From assembly GCF_018812025.1 (NCBI RefSeq), contig NC_063062.1, positions 4,169,927 to 4,233,926 of the forward strand: a DNA stretch of 64,000 bases, given 5' to 3'. This stretch comes from Megalobrama amblycephala. Lineage: Eukaryota; Chordata; Actinopteri; Cypriniformes; Xenocyprididae. The position numbers and the translations under genes were made by a program. Positions within the stretch are counted from its first letter, which is position 1. Every line of letters begins with the position of its first letter. Under the pieces are notes generated by a model. The model had not been told where the DNA came from, made no database searches, and saw only the letters and a program-made list of their open reading frames with translations. Shown here piece by piece: positions 44,022 through 56,049 of this stretch.

Positions 44022-46156
44022 CAGAGCCGGCCCGTTATATAGGCAGTATAGGCAAATGCTAAGGGCGCAAGCTCGCTAGGGGGCGCCAAAGAGGCCGGAT
44101 GCGTGCACAGGGGTGGATCTACCGGGGTGGCAGGGGGTGGCATTTGCCCCCCTAAGAAACAGCTTTGCCACCCCAAAATTATCACAGAATATAATATGTA
44201 AGCAGTGTTTCAAGTACTAGAGCAGCGCTTCAATATGATGACTAAAAAAAAAAATGAGTAACGCAAAGTAATGTCAAGAAAACTCGTCTTTCAATAAACT
44301 GTGCATTATGGTTTCACGCGCACGCAGCGCGCCCAGTGTGCTTCATTAACAAATGACTCTTATGAACCGATTCTTTGAGAGTCAAAAACACAGCGCAGCC
44401 AAGTTCACTTACGATTTTTTTCCCATATTTGTACGTGAATTGGAAAATTACTGCTTCCCGGCTAGAAGTCCTGTGAGAAATGTAGTCCCATCCGAATATG
44501 TCTGAGATTAATTTTCGTAATTTTTTGGCGAGATGATTCAGCGACCGCCCGCTCCACTTTCATCATGGATAAAGGTATTTTTGCCATCCGACGAACCAAT
44601 AACATGAAATCAATATGGGAGATCCCGATCACAGAAACTAATAGCAGAATTGGGGTAAGAATCTAAATGTATTTTATCTTTTCTCGATTGCTAACACATT
44701 ATAAGTGATTCAGTTGGCCCAGTTTCCCAAACCATTCCTTCAGTTCTCAAAACAAATACACATTTCTCAAAACGTTTAACAATGACTACATTAGGTAGCA
44801 AAACTGATGACACACCAGTAAAAATCTGAGAGAGCTGAATGAATAATTTACAGGGGATTTAAACTTACACAGTACCAGTAGGCTACTTTAGATGAGGGAA
44901 ATTTCACGTTGTACACCCTCAATGTTGTGATTGTCAACTTTCTTTGTAGCCATTTGTTATATGTATACTGTATTTGTTGCAGCGTTGAGAAATGATTGCC
45001 TAGGGATATAGTCTTCTGTCAGAAGACAAATACACTGCTATAGTACTGTACTGTAATGAAATTTAGCCAAATGTGCAGAGGATGCCGAATTTACTTTTAC
45101 TGTAATTGATAGTATACTGTATTTTGGTGCATACCAAGTTCATACTTATTTTTCTCATGCTTTTCATCCACTGCAAGATCAATTTATAATAGTAAAATGA
45201 AAAAGAGGTATTTTTGTTACCATGTTATATGAATTGATCTCACTAGTGTTCACTGGGCAGTGCAGTAGTCTGTGTATTTGTTATGTTTTGTGTGTCATCT
45301 GATGCCAAAGTTTGATTTTGTCAGACAAGAATAAGTTTTTGACTAGAACATTTTATTTTGACCTGGATGTTTGAGGTTTGTACAAGTTGGTGTATAGTTT
45401 TGATATTGTGTTTAGTTGTGAGAAAATTTTGAATTGTTTCATGAATTGTGCATTAGCAATCAAGAAAAACAATAGAGACTGAAAAGTTTGAAGGACAAAT
45501 TTATGTTGGCTTGTCATAAACCCAACTTCAAGTCTTGTTTAAAAAATGTAAAAACTTTGGTCAGTTAGTCCAGAATATTATAGATGTTCTGGGTGATTGC
45601 TAAAGTGTTGCTAGGTGGTTGCTAGGAGATTCTGGGTGGTTGCTAGGCTCTTGCTATGCAGTTGCTAATGTGTTGCTAGAGTATGTGGTTGATAGGGTGT
45701 TCTGGGGGAACACACGCAGACGTTCCCACCTCTGTTAATAACAGAAACACAAAAACTGTTTTGTTGCTCTTTAACTTGCACTAAAATGTGATTTAAACCA
45801 TTGAAGTAGCCTGTGTAATATTAATAAAACTGCTCCGCTCCTTTAGTGATACAAGCTCAGACTCATTTAGAAGTTTTTCATATAGTGTATTTACTTGGTG
45901 CCATGATGGATACTGAAATTTTGTTATTTATTAATTTTAAACAGTATATAGATACTTTCTGGTAATGCAGTGTTTGTGAACACAATTGTGTATGTAAGGC
46001 TATAAATCTCCAAAAACTATGCATGAGCGCTTGCTTTGGTGTTGCCACCCCTCATAGACCTCATGCTACCCTATAAATAATTTTCTAGATTCGCCCCTTT
46101 GGATAAATCACAATATAAGGGGGTGCCAAAAAAAATCTTGCCTAGGGCCGGCACTG
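44022..46156. mobile_element. 2.1-kb hAT-type non-autonomous element with 8-bp duplication
   Basis: Starts CAGAGCCGGCCC and ends GGGCCGGCACTG (CAG...CTG ends, as in many hAT elements). TGAACCAT is duplicated at 44014-44021 and 46157-46164. No transposase found. An inner pair, GGGGTGGATCTA (44110) and TAGATTCGCCCC (near 46095), suggests another nested insertion. Confidence 0.9.
45590..45712. repeat. Degenerate GTTGCTAGG minisatellite
   Basis: About nine imperfect copies of GTTGCTAG(G/A)(T/G)... words. Confidence 0.85.
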
Positions 46157-46208
46157 TGAACCATGGTCATCGGCCCCATTGAACTCTACGGGTAACGTCA
46201 GAACTTGC

Positions 46209-46539
46209 GACCACAGTTCGTTTGGTAAACGCACCACAGATTAGCTGACCTTTACAGAATTTCCAGGAATCTAGCGTGAGGCGTTCGTTAGGCATCTGCC
46301 AGGGAAACAGCTATAATTATAAAATTCCAAGGCTGATACGGTATGCTTGGTCAACACAATTAAAGACTTGCGAGTGCTACAATTTTGGTAGTTGCGTGTT
46401 CTCTCACATCATAAGTAAAAAACATGAAGCACTGCACAAACCACAGAATATCTGTGGAATTTGCAGGTGAACATTTGACATTCAAACAAAACACAGAACA
46501 TGAGACTGCATTAATCTCTACAATAAATTAAAAGCTAGT
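46209..46539. other. Intergenic, nothing recognised
   Basis: No supported feature. Confidence 0.4.
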
Positions 46540-46589
46540 AAAAACAAATGAGTGTTTATCTTAGATTCAGAAAGTGTTTAAACACACAA

Positions 46590-47205
46590 TAGAAGGCTGT
46601 TCCACAGTTTTGGGCAACTATGGAAATAGCCCTATCCCTCAAGTTTAGTCATGCCCTAGGAATGGTCAACAACCTCTGATCTGAAGTACAGGCTGGTCTA
46701 GCTGTTGCTGGATGCATTACGGCTGCCAGAGTGGTGCTGCGAAATTGGAAGAAAACAGACACTCCCCCTTTTAAGGACTGGATTGAGCTTATGATTTCTA
46801 ATGCATCATATGAGCGTATGCTGGCAAAATTTACGGACTCCACCTATGCTTTCAATCAGAGATGGGGTAGTTTTCTGAACTATTTGGAAAACAAGGAGAG
46901 ATTTTTTTTTTTTTTTTTTAATGGTTATTATTGTTTTTATTAGTTTAACGTCTATGGATGTTCAGTTTTGGTATTGTATGTGTTTGTGTAGTCTATGTTT
47001 TATATGAAAAGTTCAAATACAAAAGTTAAATGACAAAAAAAACAAAAACAAAAAAAACAACCTCTGATCTGAAGATCTAAGGGATCTCAATGGATTTTGC
47101 AGACTAGTCTTAAAGTGTAAGACACTAATATTTTTCTTGAAGAGTGGTCCTAATTTTTTTTTAAGTCTGTTACACAAAAAGGTAGATTGGTGTAATTTGA
47201 ATTGG
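46590..47205 (-). pseudogene. Old LINE tail interrupted by an L1 insertion
   Basis: GGCTGTTCCACAGTTTTGGG on the plus strand is the complement of the PKLWNS-type tail of L2/CR1-like ORF2. Decayed. It is split at 46687-47055. Confidence 0.55.
46687..47055 (+). mobile_element. 5'-truncated L1-type LINE with 19-bp target duplication
   Basis: The frame reads VLRNWKKTDTPPFKDWIELM, ISNASYERMLAKF and WGSFLNYLE, matching the C-terminus of L1-type ORF2 proteins. An A-rich tail ends at 47055. AACAACCTCTGATCTGAAG is present on both sides (46668-46686 and 47056-47074), the hallmark of target-primed reverse transcription. Confidence 0.9.
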
Positions 47206-47354
47206 AAAAATAACATTGATTACCCCTTGGTTAAATGAAAGTTGGTCGAACAAGTTCTTAAGACAGTCTTAATAAAGTGAATAAGATTAAGCAACTGGCC
47301 CCTGGGCTTGACTTTTGGCAACAACAACCTTGGGGTAAAAGCTGGCGAGTTTAA

Positions 47355-48264
47355 AGGTGCCATCGAATTGAAAATTGAATTTACCTCGGCATAGTTGAAT
47401 AACAGGAGTTCAGTACATGGAAATGACATACAGTGAGTCTCAAACTCCATTGTTTCCTCCTTCTTATATAAATCTGATTTGTTTAAAAGACCTCCGAAGA
47501 ACAGGCGAATCTCAACATAACACCGACTGTTACGTAACAGTTGGGATCATTAATATGTACGCCCCAATATTTGCATATGCCAGCCCATGATCGAGGCATT
47601 AGACAAGGGCAGTCAGTATTAACGTCTGGATCTGTGCACAGCTGAATCAACAGACGAGGTAAGCAAGCAAGGACAATAGCGAAAAATGGCAGATGGAGCA
47701 ATAATAACTGACATGATCCATGATAACATGATATTTTTAGTGATATTTGTAAATTGTCTTTCTAAATGTTTCGTTAGCATGTTGCTAATGTACTGTTAAA
47801 TGTGGTTAAAGTTACCATCGTTTCTCACTTGCAGTCTGTATAATTCATAAACACAACTTCATTCTTTATAAATCTCTCCAACAGTGTAGCATTAGCCGTT
47901 AGCCACAGAGCACTATCAAACTCATTCAGAATCAAATGTAAACATCCAAATAAATACCATACTTACGCGATTAGACATGCTGCATGACGAACACTTTGTA
48001 AAGATCCATTTTGAGGGTTATATTAGCTGTGTGAACTTTGTTTATGCAGTGATAGAGTCGAGAGCTCGGGAGGGGGCGGAGAGCGCGAGGAATTAAAGGG
48101 GCCGCAGCCTGAATCGGCGCATTTCTAATTATGCCTCAAAATAGGCAGTTAAAAAAATTAATTTAAAAAAATCTATGGGGTATTTTGAGCTGAAACTTCA
48201 CAGACACATTCAGGGGACACCTTAGACTTATATTACATCTTAAAAAAAAAGTTTGATGGCACCT
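47355..48264 (-). mobile_element. TTAA-flanked non-autonomous element, copy 2
   Basis: Ends AGGTGCC...GGCACCT. TTAA lies on the left (47351-47354); on the right the TTAA is interrupted by the L2 insertion. Reverse orientation to copy 1. Confidence 0.85.
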
Positions 48265-48536
48265 TTACTCAAGGCTGCTCAACGCTGCTGCCTGCTGTCT
48301 GACCTACGCTCGGAGCTTCGTGGAGTTTATCCTAAATCCTTCTCTTTATTCCTATTCACATAATATAACTTTCTTGTTTTTCACTAGATTACTTAACCTA
48401 TTGCATAGTATTACTAAACGGAACGATTTATTACTAGTAATCTACCAGCGTAATCACCTAGTGTCAGCCATAGCCCGCTAGCCTGCTAGCTACCGTCTAT
48501 TTTTTTTCCTCTAAACTAACCTTCCTTGTCGATCTA

Positions 48537-49655
48537 ATGGTGGATTTATCCGATGTATGTTATTCTGATCTGTCCTCGCCAGATCGGGAAGCTGTGGAGA
48601 CTTTGCTGCCCGGCATTCATAGATCCACCGTGAGGTACAGCGTCCCGCACATCACCCTTGCCCCAGGCACCGGCAAGCGACCGAGACATCCAGCTAGCGA
48701 GTCCCGTGTGCGATGCAGTTTTTCGGACGGCGTTAGCGATCAAGTTCATCAAACAACTGTGGGGAGTCAGACTACTCTACAAAAACACGGTCAGTCATGT
48801 CCGACGATTATCATGTGTATTAAATGCAACATGTACAGCTTAGCTCTTTCTGTCAGCAGTGAGACTTACACATGTGATAAATGCAGGGATATTGTCAGGC
48901 TGACAGAGAGAATCTCAGAATTAGAGACACGCATCCAAACTTTAATTGAGGATAGTGAGAATGAAAGGGCCTTAGATACTGCTTTGGATGTGACTAGCCT
49001 AGTAAACACTGCACATTCGGTTCCGGTTGTAGAAGCCACGCAGCAGGCTAACTGGGTGACTGTGAGGCGGCATAGTGGCAAGAACAAACACTGCTCTTCC
49101 GTTCCGATTAGAACATCAAGCAGGTTCTCCCCACTCAGTGACGCACCCACTGAGAATCCTGTTGAAAGTGCCCTAGTTATTGGCGATTCTATTACACGGA
49201 ACGTGAAAATAGAGACACCAGCCACCATAGTCACATGTTTGCCGGGGGCCAGAGCACCTGACATCAAAGCAAATTTAAAAGTGCTGGCTAATGCTAAACG
49301 TAAATATTCTAAAATCATTATCCACGTCGGCACAAATGATGTTCGACTTCGCCAGTAGGAGATCACTAAAATTAACATTAAAGAGGTGTGTGAACTCGCA
49401 AATTCAATGTCAGCAGAAGTAATTTGTTCTGGCCCTCTTCCTGTTCGTCAGAGTGATGAGATAGTTAGCAGGTTATCATCACTCAATGGCTGGCTGTCTA
49501 AGTGGTGTCCGCAGAATAATATAGGTTTCATAGACAATTGGAAAAGCTTTTGGGGCAGACCTGATCTGTTGAAAAGAGATGGTATTCATCCCTCCCGGGA
49601 TGGTGCTGCTCTTCTATCTAGAAATTTGGCAAATAGTCTTAGAGCTGAAACATGA
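48537..49655 (+). pseudogene. L2 ORF1 (SGNH esterase type), one nonsense codon
   Basis: About 372 codons in one frame with a single internal TAG at 49356-49358. Early part: low-complexity head, then a CX2C pair in [11 protein letters not shown] and a second in [10 protein letters not shown], then a coiled-coil-like stretch ([19 protein letters not shown]). From about residue 215: esterase blocks [10 protein letters not shown] (Ser), IIIHVGTND (Gly-Thr-Asn-Asp) and DGIHPSRDG (catalytic Asp-x-x-His). ORF1 proteins of L2/CR1 elements carry such esterase-like domains and bind the element RNA. The next frame resumes at once after the TAG, so a one-base change is enough to explain the break. Confidence 0.85.
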
Positions 49656-49787
49656 CAAACCAGGGCCCAGATCAGGACGCAGACAAACTGGCTAAACCGA
49701 CCGTCTGCTAGCCGCCTCACGTCACAGAACTCAGATAATTCACAGCACATAGAAACTCTTTCACCTAGATATTATCACATAGAGACT

Positions 49788-51206
49788 GTGTCTGTACCTC
49801 GAACTAGTAAATACAAAAAACTTCCGAAACCTTTTAAGGGTAAAAATTTAATTGATGTTCAAAAAATGAAAATCACAGATAAATCAGATAAACAAATGAT
49901 AAAGCTTGGGTTACTGAATATTAGATCTATTTCTTCAAAAGCACTTATTGTAAATGAAATTATCACAGACAATAAACTAGACTTGCTGTGTTTGACAGAA
50001 ACCTGGCTAAAACCAGACGATTACATTATTTTAAATGAGTCTAGTCCTCAAGGTTATGACTATCGACACAATCCTCAACAGAAAGGCAAAGGGGGAGGTG
50101 TTGCTGTAATTTATAGTAATATATTCAGAATCATTCAAAAGAATTTCAAATATAATTTCTTTGAAGTGATGGTGCTTTATGTAACATTATGTAAGTTGAC
50201 ATTTGTGCTGGCTACTGTATACAGGCCACCAGGGCACCATAATGACTTTATCAAAGAATTTGCAGATTTTCTATCAGAGTTAGTACTGGCTGCGGATAAA
50301 GTCCTTGTTGTTGGTGATTTTAATATCCATGTAGATAATAATAAAGACGCATTTGGATTGGCATTTGCAGACATTTTAAACTCTATTGGAGTTAGACAAC
50401 ACGTGTCAGGACCCACTCATTGTCGTAATCATACCTTAGATCTAATACTGTCGCATGGAATTGATATTGATGCTGTTGAAATTCTACAGCAGAGCGATGA
50501 TATATCAGATCATTATTTAGTCTCGTGTATAATACAGTTAGCCAAGGCTACAAAACCACCACCCAGCCATAAATATGGTAGAACCATCACTTCTACCACT
50601 AAAGATTGCTTTATATATAATCTCCCCGAGCAGTTTCATCGCTTTAGTATACCTGACAACTAAGAAGAACTCGATGCTGCAACAGAAACTATTGGCTCTC
50701 TCTTTTCCAGCACATTAGATGCAGTCGCTCCTTTACGTCTAAAGAAGATTAAGGAAACTAATCCAACGCCGTGGTATGATGAGCACACTCGGGCTCTAAA
50801 ACGAGCTGTGAGAAAAGCTGAACGTAGTTGGAAGAAAACAAAACTAGAAGTTTTTCGCCTTTCGTGGAAAGAAAAAATGATTGAGTACAGAACGGCTATA
50901 AGAAATGATAGATCTACTTATTTTTCAAATCTCTTAATAGAAAACAAACATAATCCTAGGTATTTATTTGACACAGTGGCTAAATTAACTAGAAACAGAG
51001 ATTCAACTGCTGACGTTTCCAAAGAGCACAGCAGTAATGACTTTATGAACTTCTTTACTTGCAAGATTGACAATATTAGAGAGAAAATTATAAACATGCA
51101 ACCGTCTACAGTTTCGCTTCAGACAGTGCACTGTAGTGTCCCTGAGGTAAAACTAGAATCATTCGCCGCTATAGGAGAGGAAGAATTATCTAAACTAGAG
51201 ATTTAG
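49788..51206 (+). pseudogene. L2 ORF2, endonuclease half
   Basis: Apurinic-type endonuclease that nicks the target DNA. Visible motifs: LGLLNIRSISSKA, LLCLTETWLKPDD (catalytic Glu), ATVYRPPG, LVVGDFNIHVD and ISDHYLVS (Asp-His). A TAA at 50661-50663 interrupts the linker, but the same frame continues at EELDAATETIGSL through to 51206. The true start is unclear because the first ATG is not obvious; the frame is open from 49788. After 51206 the frame changes. Confidence 0.85.
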
Positions 51207-51209
51207 TAA

Positions 51210-52537
51210 ATTACAGGCCAATCTTGAATCTACCTTTTCTGTCAAAGATACTAGAAAAGGCAGTTTCAACACAACTGTGCTCCTTTTTAGAAAGAAATGG
51301 AATCTGTGAGGATTTCCAGTCAGGATTTAGACCATACCATAGTACTGAGACTGCTCTCGTTAGAGTTACAAACGATCTACTCTTATCATCCGATTGTGGC
51401 TGTATTTCTCTATTAGTGTTATTAGATCTCAGTGCTGCTTTTGACACTATCGATCACAACATTCTTTTAAAAAGACTTGAAAACTATATTGGCATTAGTG
51501 GAATTGCTTTGGCATGGTTCAAATCTTACTTATCTGACCGTTATCAGTCTGTAGTAGTTAATGAAGAGATGTCGTATCGATCACAAGTTCAATATGGAGT
51601 ACCACAAGGCTCAGTACTAGGACCGTTGCTTTTCACTCTGTACATGCTGCCCTTAGGAGAGATTATTAGGAAGCATGGTGTTAGTTTTCATTGCTACGCT
51701 GACGATACTCAGCTCTATATTTCCTCGCGCCCTGACGAAACCTACAAATTCACAAAACTAACAGAATGCATAGCTGACATTAAAAACTGGATGACAAGAA
51801 ATTTCTTATTATTAAATTCAGAAAAAACTGATATCCTAATCTTTGGACCAAAAACTTCCTCACGAAAAAACCTTGAATACTCTCTAACACTTGACGGGTG
51901 CTCCATTAAATCTTCGTCCTCAGTTAGGAACCTGGGTGTGCTCTTTGATACCAATCTTTCATTTGAAAGTCATGTTTCTAGTATCTGTAAAACCGCCTTC
52001 TTCCATCTAAAAAATATATCTAAATTACGACATATGCTCTCAATGACAAATGTGGAACAGTTGGTTCATGCATTCATGACCTCAAGACTAGATTACTGTA
52101 ACGCTCTACTGGGTGGTTGTTCTGCTCGGCTTTTAAACAGACTACAGTTGGTCCAAAATGCGGCAGCTAGAGTTCTTACTAGAACCAGAAAGTATGACCA
52201 TATTAGCCCAGTTCTGTCAACATTACATTGGCTCCCTATTAAACATCGTATTGATTTTAAAATCTTGCTACTTACTTATAAAGCTCTAAATGGTTTAGCT
52301 CCCCAATATCTAAGCGAGCTCTTGGTGCATTATAGTCCTTCACGTCTATTGCGATCTCAGAATTCAGGCCAGTTGATAATACCCAGAATATCAAAATCAA
52401 CTGAAGGCGGCAGATCCTTTTCCTATTTAGCACCTAAACTCTGGAACAATCTTCCTAGCATTGTTCGGGAAGCAGACACACTCTGTCAGTTTAAATCTAG
52501 ACTAAAAACACATCTCTTTGCTCTTGCATACACATAA
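51210..52537 (+). pseudogene. L2 ORF2, reverse transcriptase half
   Basis: Reverse transcriptase and C-terminal region, open for 437 codons. Motifs: [67 protein letters not shown] (catalytic), [24 protein letters not shown], and the end [15 protein letters not shown]. It is out of frame with the upstream half. The residues expected between the endonuclease-RT linker and [10 protein letters not shown] are missing, so a deletion removed the start of the RT domain. Confidence 0.9.
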
Positions 52538-53222
52538 CACATTATCAATACATTGACATTTTTCAAATCCGTTAAAGGATTGTTACGCTGCAATAATTAG
52601 GTCGGCCGGAACCGAGAACATTTCCTATAACACTAGATATACCTGTACATCAGAATAAGAATGGCATCTACGCTAATATCAGTCTCTCTGCTTATCCTGA
52701 GGTTTGCCGGGTGCTGGATCCAGGCTGTATCCAGATCAGATGGAGAACCTGTGTCTGGACCTGACTACAACGTAGCCCAGGAGACAATGTGCCTACAGAT
52801 CCAGTTCTGGCTGCATCTATAATTCAGATTTTTAATCCCCATATCCGCTTACATATATTTATATATAATCTATTTTTAATCTCTATAATAAAAATGTATA
52901 ATTCAGATTTTGATCTCCATATCCATTTACATATATTATATATATCTTCCAAGGGGTTTTTTCCCTCCTAGGACTTTTTTCCCAGTGTTAGCATGCTGGG
53001 TTTTTCTCCTAGGGGGTTTTTCCCACCCCTGGGAGTCAGCCGACACTGGCTTAATGTAGCACCATCTTGTATATGTTACATATTACCACGCTTGCTTGTA
53101 CAGCTTATTTATAACCACTTCTCTTTTTTCTGTGCTTCTAACATGTAAAGCTGCTTTGAAACAATTACCAATTGTAAAAAGCGCTATATAAATAAATTTG
53201 ACTTTACTTGACTTGACCTTTA

Positions 53223-53689
53223 ACTGCTTATCAAGTTTCCTACGCCCCATGAGGCCTTCCATCAAAAGTGGGAGTGTCTTCCGGTTCTAAGTAAACAAGC
53301 GGGAAGTGACATTCAACTGTTGACAGTCATTCAAGATTTAGCCATCCAAACTTGCAAATGTTTGACCTTTACTTAAAGACTTAAGATTCCAACATCAATA
53401 TCTGAACAATGTTTTACAATAAAAAAATTTAACAGTAATTTATTCATTTGTGTCAGGAATTCACATCAAACGTGCTGATAACTGATATTTATATTGACCT
53501 TTTAAAAGAGAACACACCTATTCAGTTGCAACTGCTTCCATTTACAATCACAAGAATGCACAAACAATGATCCGAAAAACACTTAGCTTTTTTGCTAATT
53601 AGCACACAAAATACCATTGGTATGCTACTTCCACCGCCTCACTTTTTTACAGTAGCGCCCCCCGGAAACAGGTGGATAGAACACCCAAG
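53223..53689. other. Intergenic, nothing recognised
   Basis: No supported feature. Confidence 0.4.
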
Positions 53690-54480
53690 TTTAGAAGCAA
53701 GACAACTGTTCCAGATTAAGATTTTAGATTAAGATCATACTCATCGGAGGGACTAAACACATAAATCTCTGTTTTAGATACATTTAAGTTTAGAAAGTTT
53801 AGTGGCATCCAAAGCTTTAGATCAGTCAAGCAAGCCAATAAAGGCTTTTTATTCATTCAATGTCAATGGCAGATATATTTGAGTGTCATCTGCAAAACAA
53901 CAAAATGAAACATCACGTTTCCTACTGGGAGCATGAATAAAGAATAGATCCTTGTGGGAAAATAAACATGAAGGGAACCACAGCAGGAAAACCCTTGAGA
54001 TAAACTGATGTTTGATAGATAAGAGCTAAACCATTTTAGCGCACTTATCTCCCTCCACAGTGATCAAGGCGGAAAATGAGGATATTATGGTCTACGTCAT
54101 CAAATGCTGCACTCATGTCTAGTAAATTGAGAATAGCATGATCACCTGAATCCACAGTAATCCACAGAAACTATTTTCTTGATCATTTTCTAAATAAAAG
54201 GTAGTTTAGAGATAGGCCTAAAATGTGACAAAACAGTAGGATCAAGATTTGATTTCTTAATAATTGGTTGGACAACAGCATGTTTTAAACACTCTGGCAC
54301 GGTCCCTGTGACAAAGCATTTATTAACAATGAACAGATAGACTAGGTCCATCAGTTTCCTAGCACCTCTTTCAACAGATATGTAGAAATTCTGTCACGGT
54401 GGGAGGTGGTAGGATTTAAAGTTTTAATTATGCTTTTTCGAATATTACCTTTCATTAAGTGTGTAATGTGGTTATCTGTG
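53690..54480 (-). pseudogene. Heavily decayed LINE reverse transcriptase
   Basis: Read on the minus strand, pieces such as DVDHNILIFRLDHCGG (from the FDTVDHNIL block) and KTEIYVF survive among many stops. Old and inactive. Family probably L2/CR1-like, uncertain. Confidence 0.55.
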
Positions 54481-56049
54481 AAAGTAAATGATCTGCAAAG
54501 TTTTTAAGTCGAAAGTGCACAATAAATAGTTATTGTCTTTCAAAAGGAAGAATCGACAGCCTAAATGAGTCGTTAGGAACGCAAATCGCACTTCCGTGAC
54601 AGCCACACGTCACTGGGTAACACGTTTGTCTAATGCCCACCTATGGTCTTCATTGGCTGCCCGTGAACAACGTCTACTTTGACCTGCCCTCAAACGCTGT
54701 AGCTGGTTGGTGTTGTACACATGTCAAGAAGATGCTGTTTTCTGCTCTGCAAAAGCAAATTCTCTTTGTAAACGCTCCCAAATGATGACCAGAGCACTGC
54801 AATTCCCCACGCATTTCTGTTCTGCGTCTGTCCTCTGTGCGGCAGTGGCATCAGAAGTGCGCGGCCGCGCACACACACAGAGGGAACATTGAATACAGTG
54901 CATCTCAGAGCAAAGTGAATATAGTATGTCATCACTGGGTTAGAGATTAAATCAGTTTAAAATTCAGCAGGTTAAGTTTACCATTGAATGCCCAATAAGG
55001 TGCCTACCTTTATTAGTTTGTTTGTTTGATCTGTTCGGTTGATCTGTGAAGAGTCAGTGGTTAAAATTTATGATTGTGAGGTCAAAATGGGATTTACAAA
55101 ACGCCATAAAAGATGGTATAGTACCCACTTTATTTGGACCAACTTGCTCATCAGAATCAAAACTATATTTATGTATACTAACATAACACAACTATATTTT
55201 CTACTGCGTGTTCAAAATACATAGTTTTGTGTTTTTTATTGTGTATGTCTTTGGCTAACCAGCTAAATCATGTTATTACTGTCTTACTGAAATACTTAAA
55301 TGAGCTGTGGCCCACTATTACCTAAAACTGTGTCCATTAATGAAGACTGTCTTACAGAAGACAGTTCTTACTACAGTTCAGACATGTGCACCGCAATAAA
55401 TTAGAAATATACGCATCATTTTGTTGAGAAACACATCCTTGTGTATGCTAATGAGGAATTACAGTTGCAACATCTCATTTTGTACATCAAACTGAATAGC
55501 GTATCACTGAGAAACATCCTGCTGAAGTCATCTTTGCGATGGAAGTTTGGGTTGAATAACTAGTTCTTCCAATGTTTCATCAACAGACTCATGCTCGGAT
55601 TGATATGGTAAAATCGACGCCATCGTTACTGTCTTTACACTGTGTACAGTCGCTGAGCTTTAGGAAGCCTATGGAGCTGAAGTTCAACTATAGGCAAGAC
55701 TATCTGACCAATCAGAGCAGAGCAGGCTCTTGGAAAATAAGGATTTAGATAAAATGAAACATCTGACAAGTCATTTGAGAATCACTGAAAAATGTGGTGA
55801 TGTGCAATGTATATTATGAGAAAATTAAAGTGTTTTTTGACCTTTGATGCAAGTAAACCTGTTATAGAATACTTCAAAAACAGAACTAAGAACCTTTAAA
55901 ATAGCATAATAGGGGCGCTTTAACTGGTTAACCACTTCTTGAAGGGTTTCAAAGGAAATGGGATACCGAGATAAAGGAAAGGAAACCAAGACAAAAAAAC
56001 AGAGCAAACAGTCAGATATCATCCAAAATCTTTATACAGGTAGAATTAA
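54481..56049. other. Intergenic; 54783-54822 shared with 61431-61465
   Basis: A 36-base segment around GCAATTCCCCACGCATTTCT recurs inverted near 61.45 kb. No gene supported. Confidence 0.45.

Larger units (their letters stand above)
43986..46208. repeat. GGGTGCGTTTCC MITE split by a hAT-type element
   Basis: Left part 43986-44021 (GGGGTGCGTTTCCTGAAAGC) and right part 46157-46208 (TTTGGTAAACGCACC) are the two ends of a short fish MITE with the insertion between them. Confidence 0.7.
48268..53215 (+). mobile_element. Near full-length L2-type LINE retrotransposon (4.9 kb)
   Basis: Order: 5'UTR (48268-48536), ORF1, ORF2 (endonuclease then reverse transcriptase), 3'UTR with CTGTGCTTCTAACATGTAAA and AAAAAGCGCTATATAAATAA, and a GACTTGACTTG-like tail. 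ACCTTTA is present at 48261-48267 and 53216-53222 and is read as the target duplication. The element landed at the very right edge of the TTAA element 47355-48264. Confidence 0.9.

Noticed and set aside
48866..49378. 170-codon minus-strand frame
   Set aside because: Antisense shadow of the L2 ORF1.
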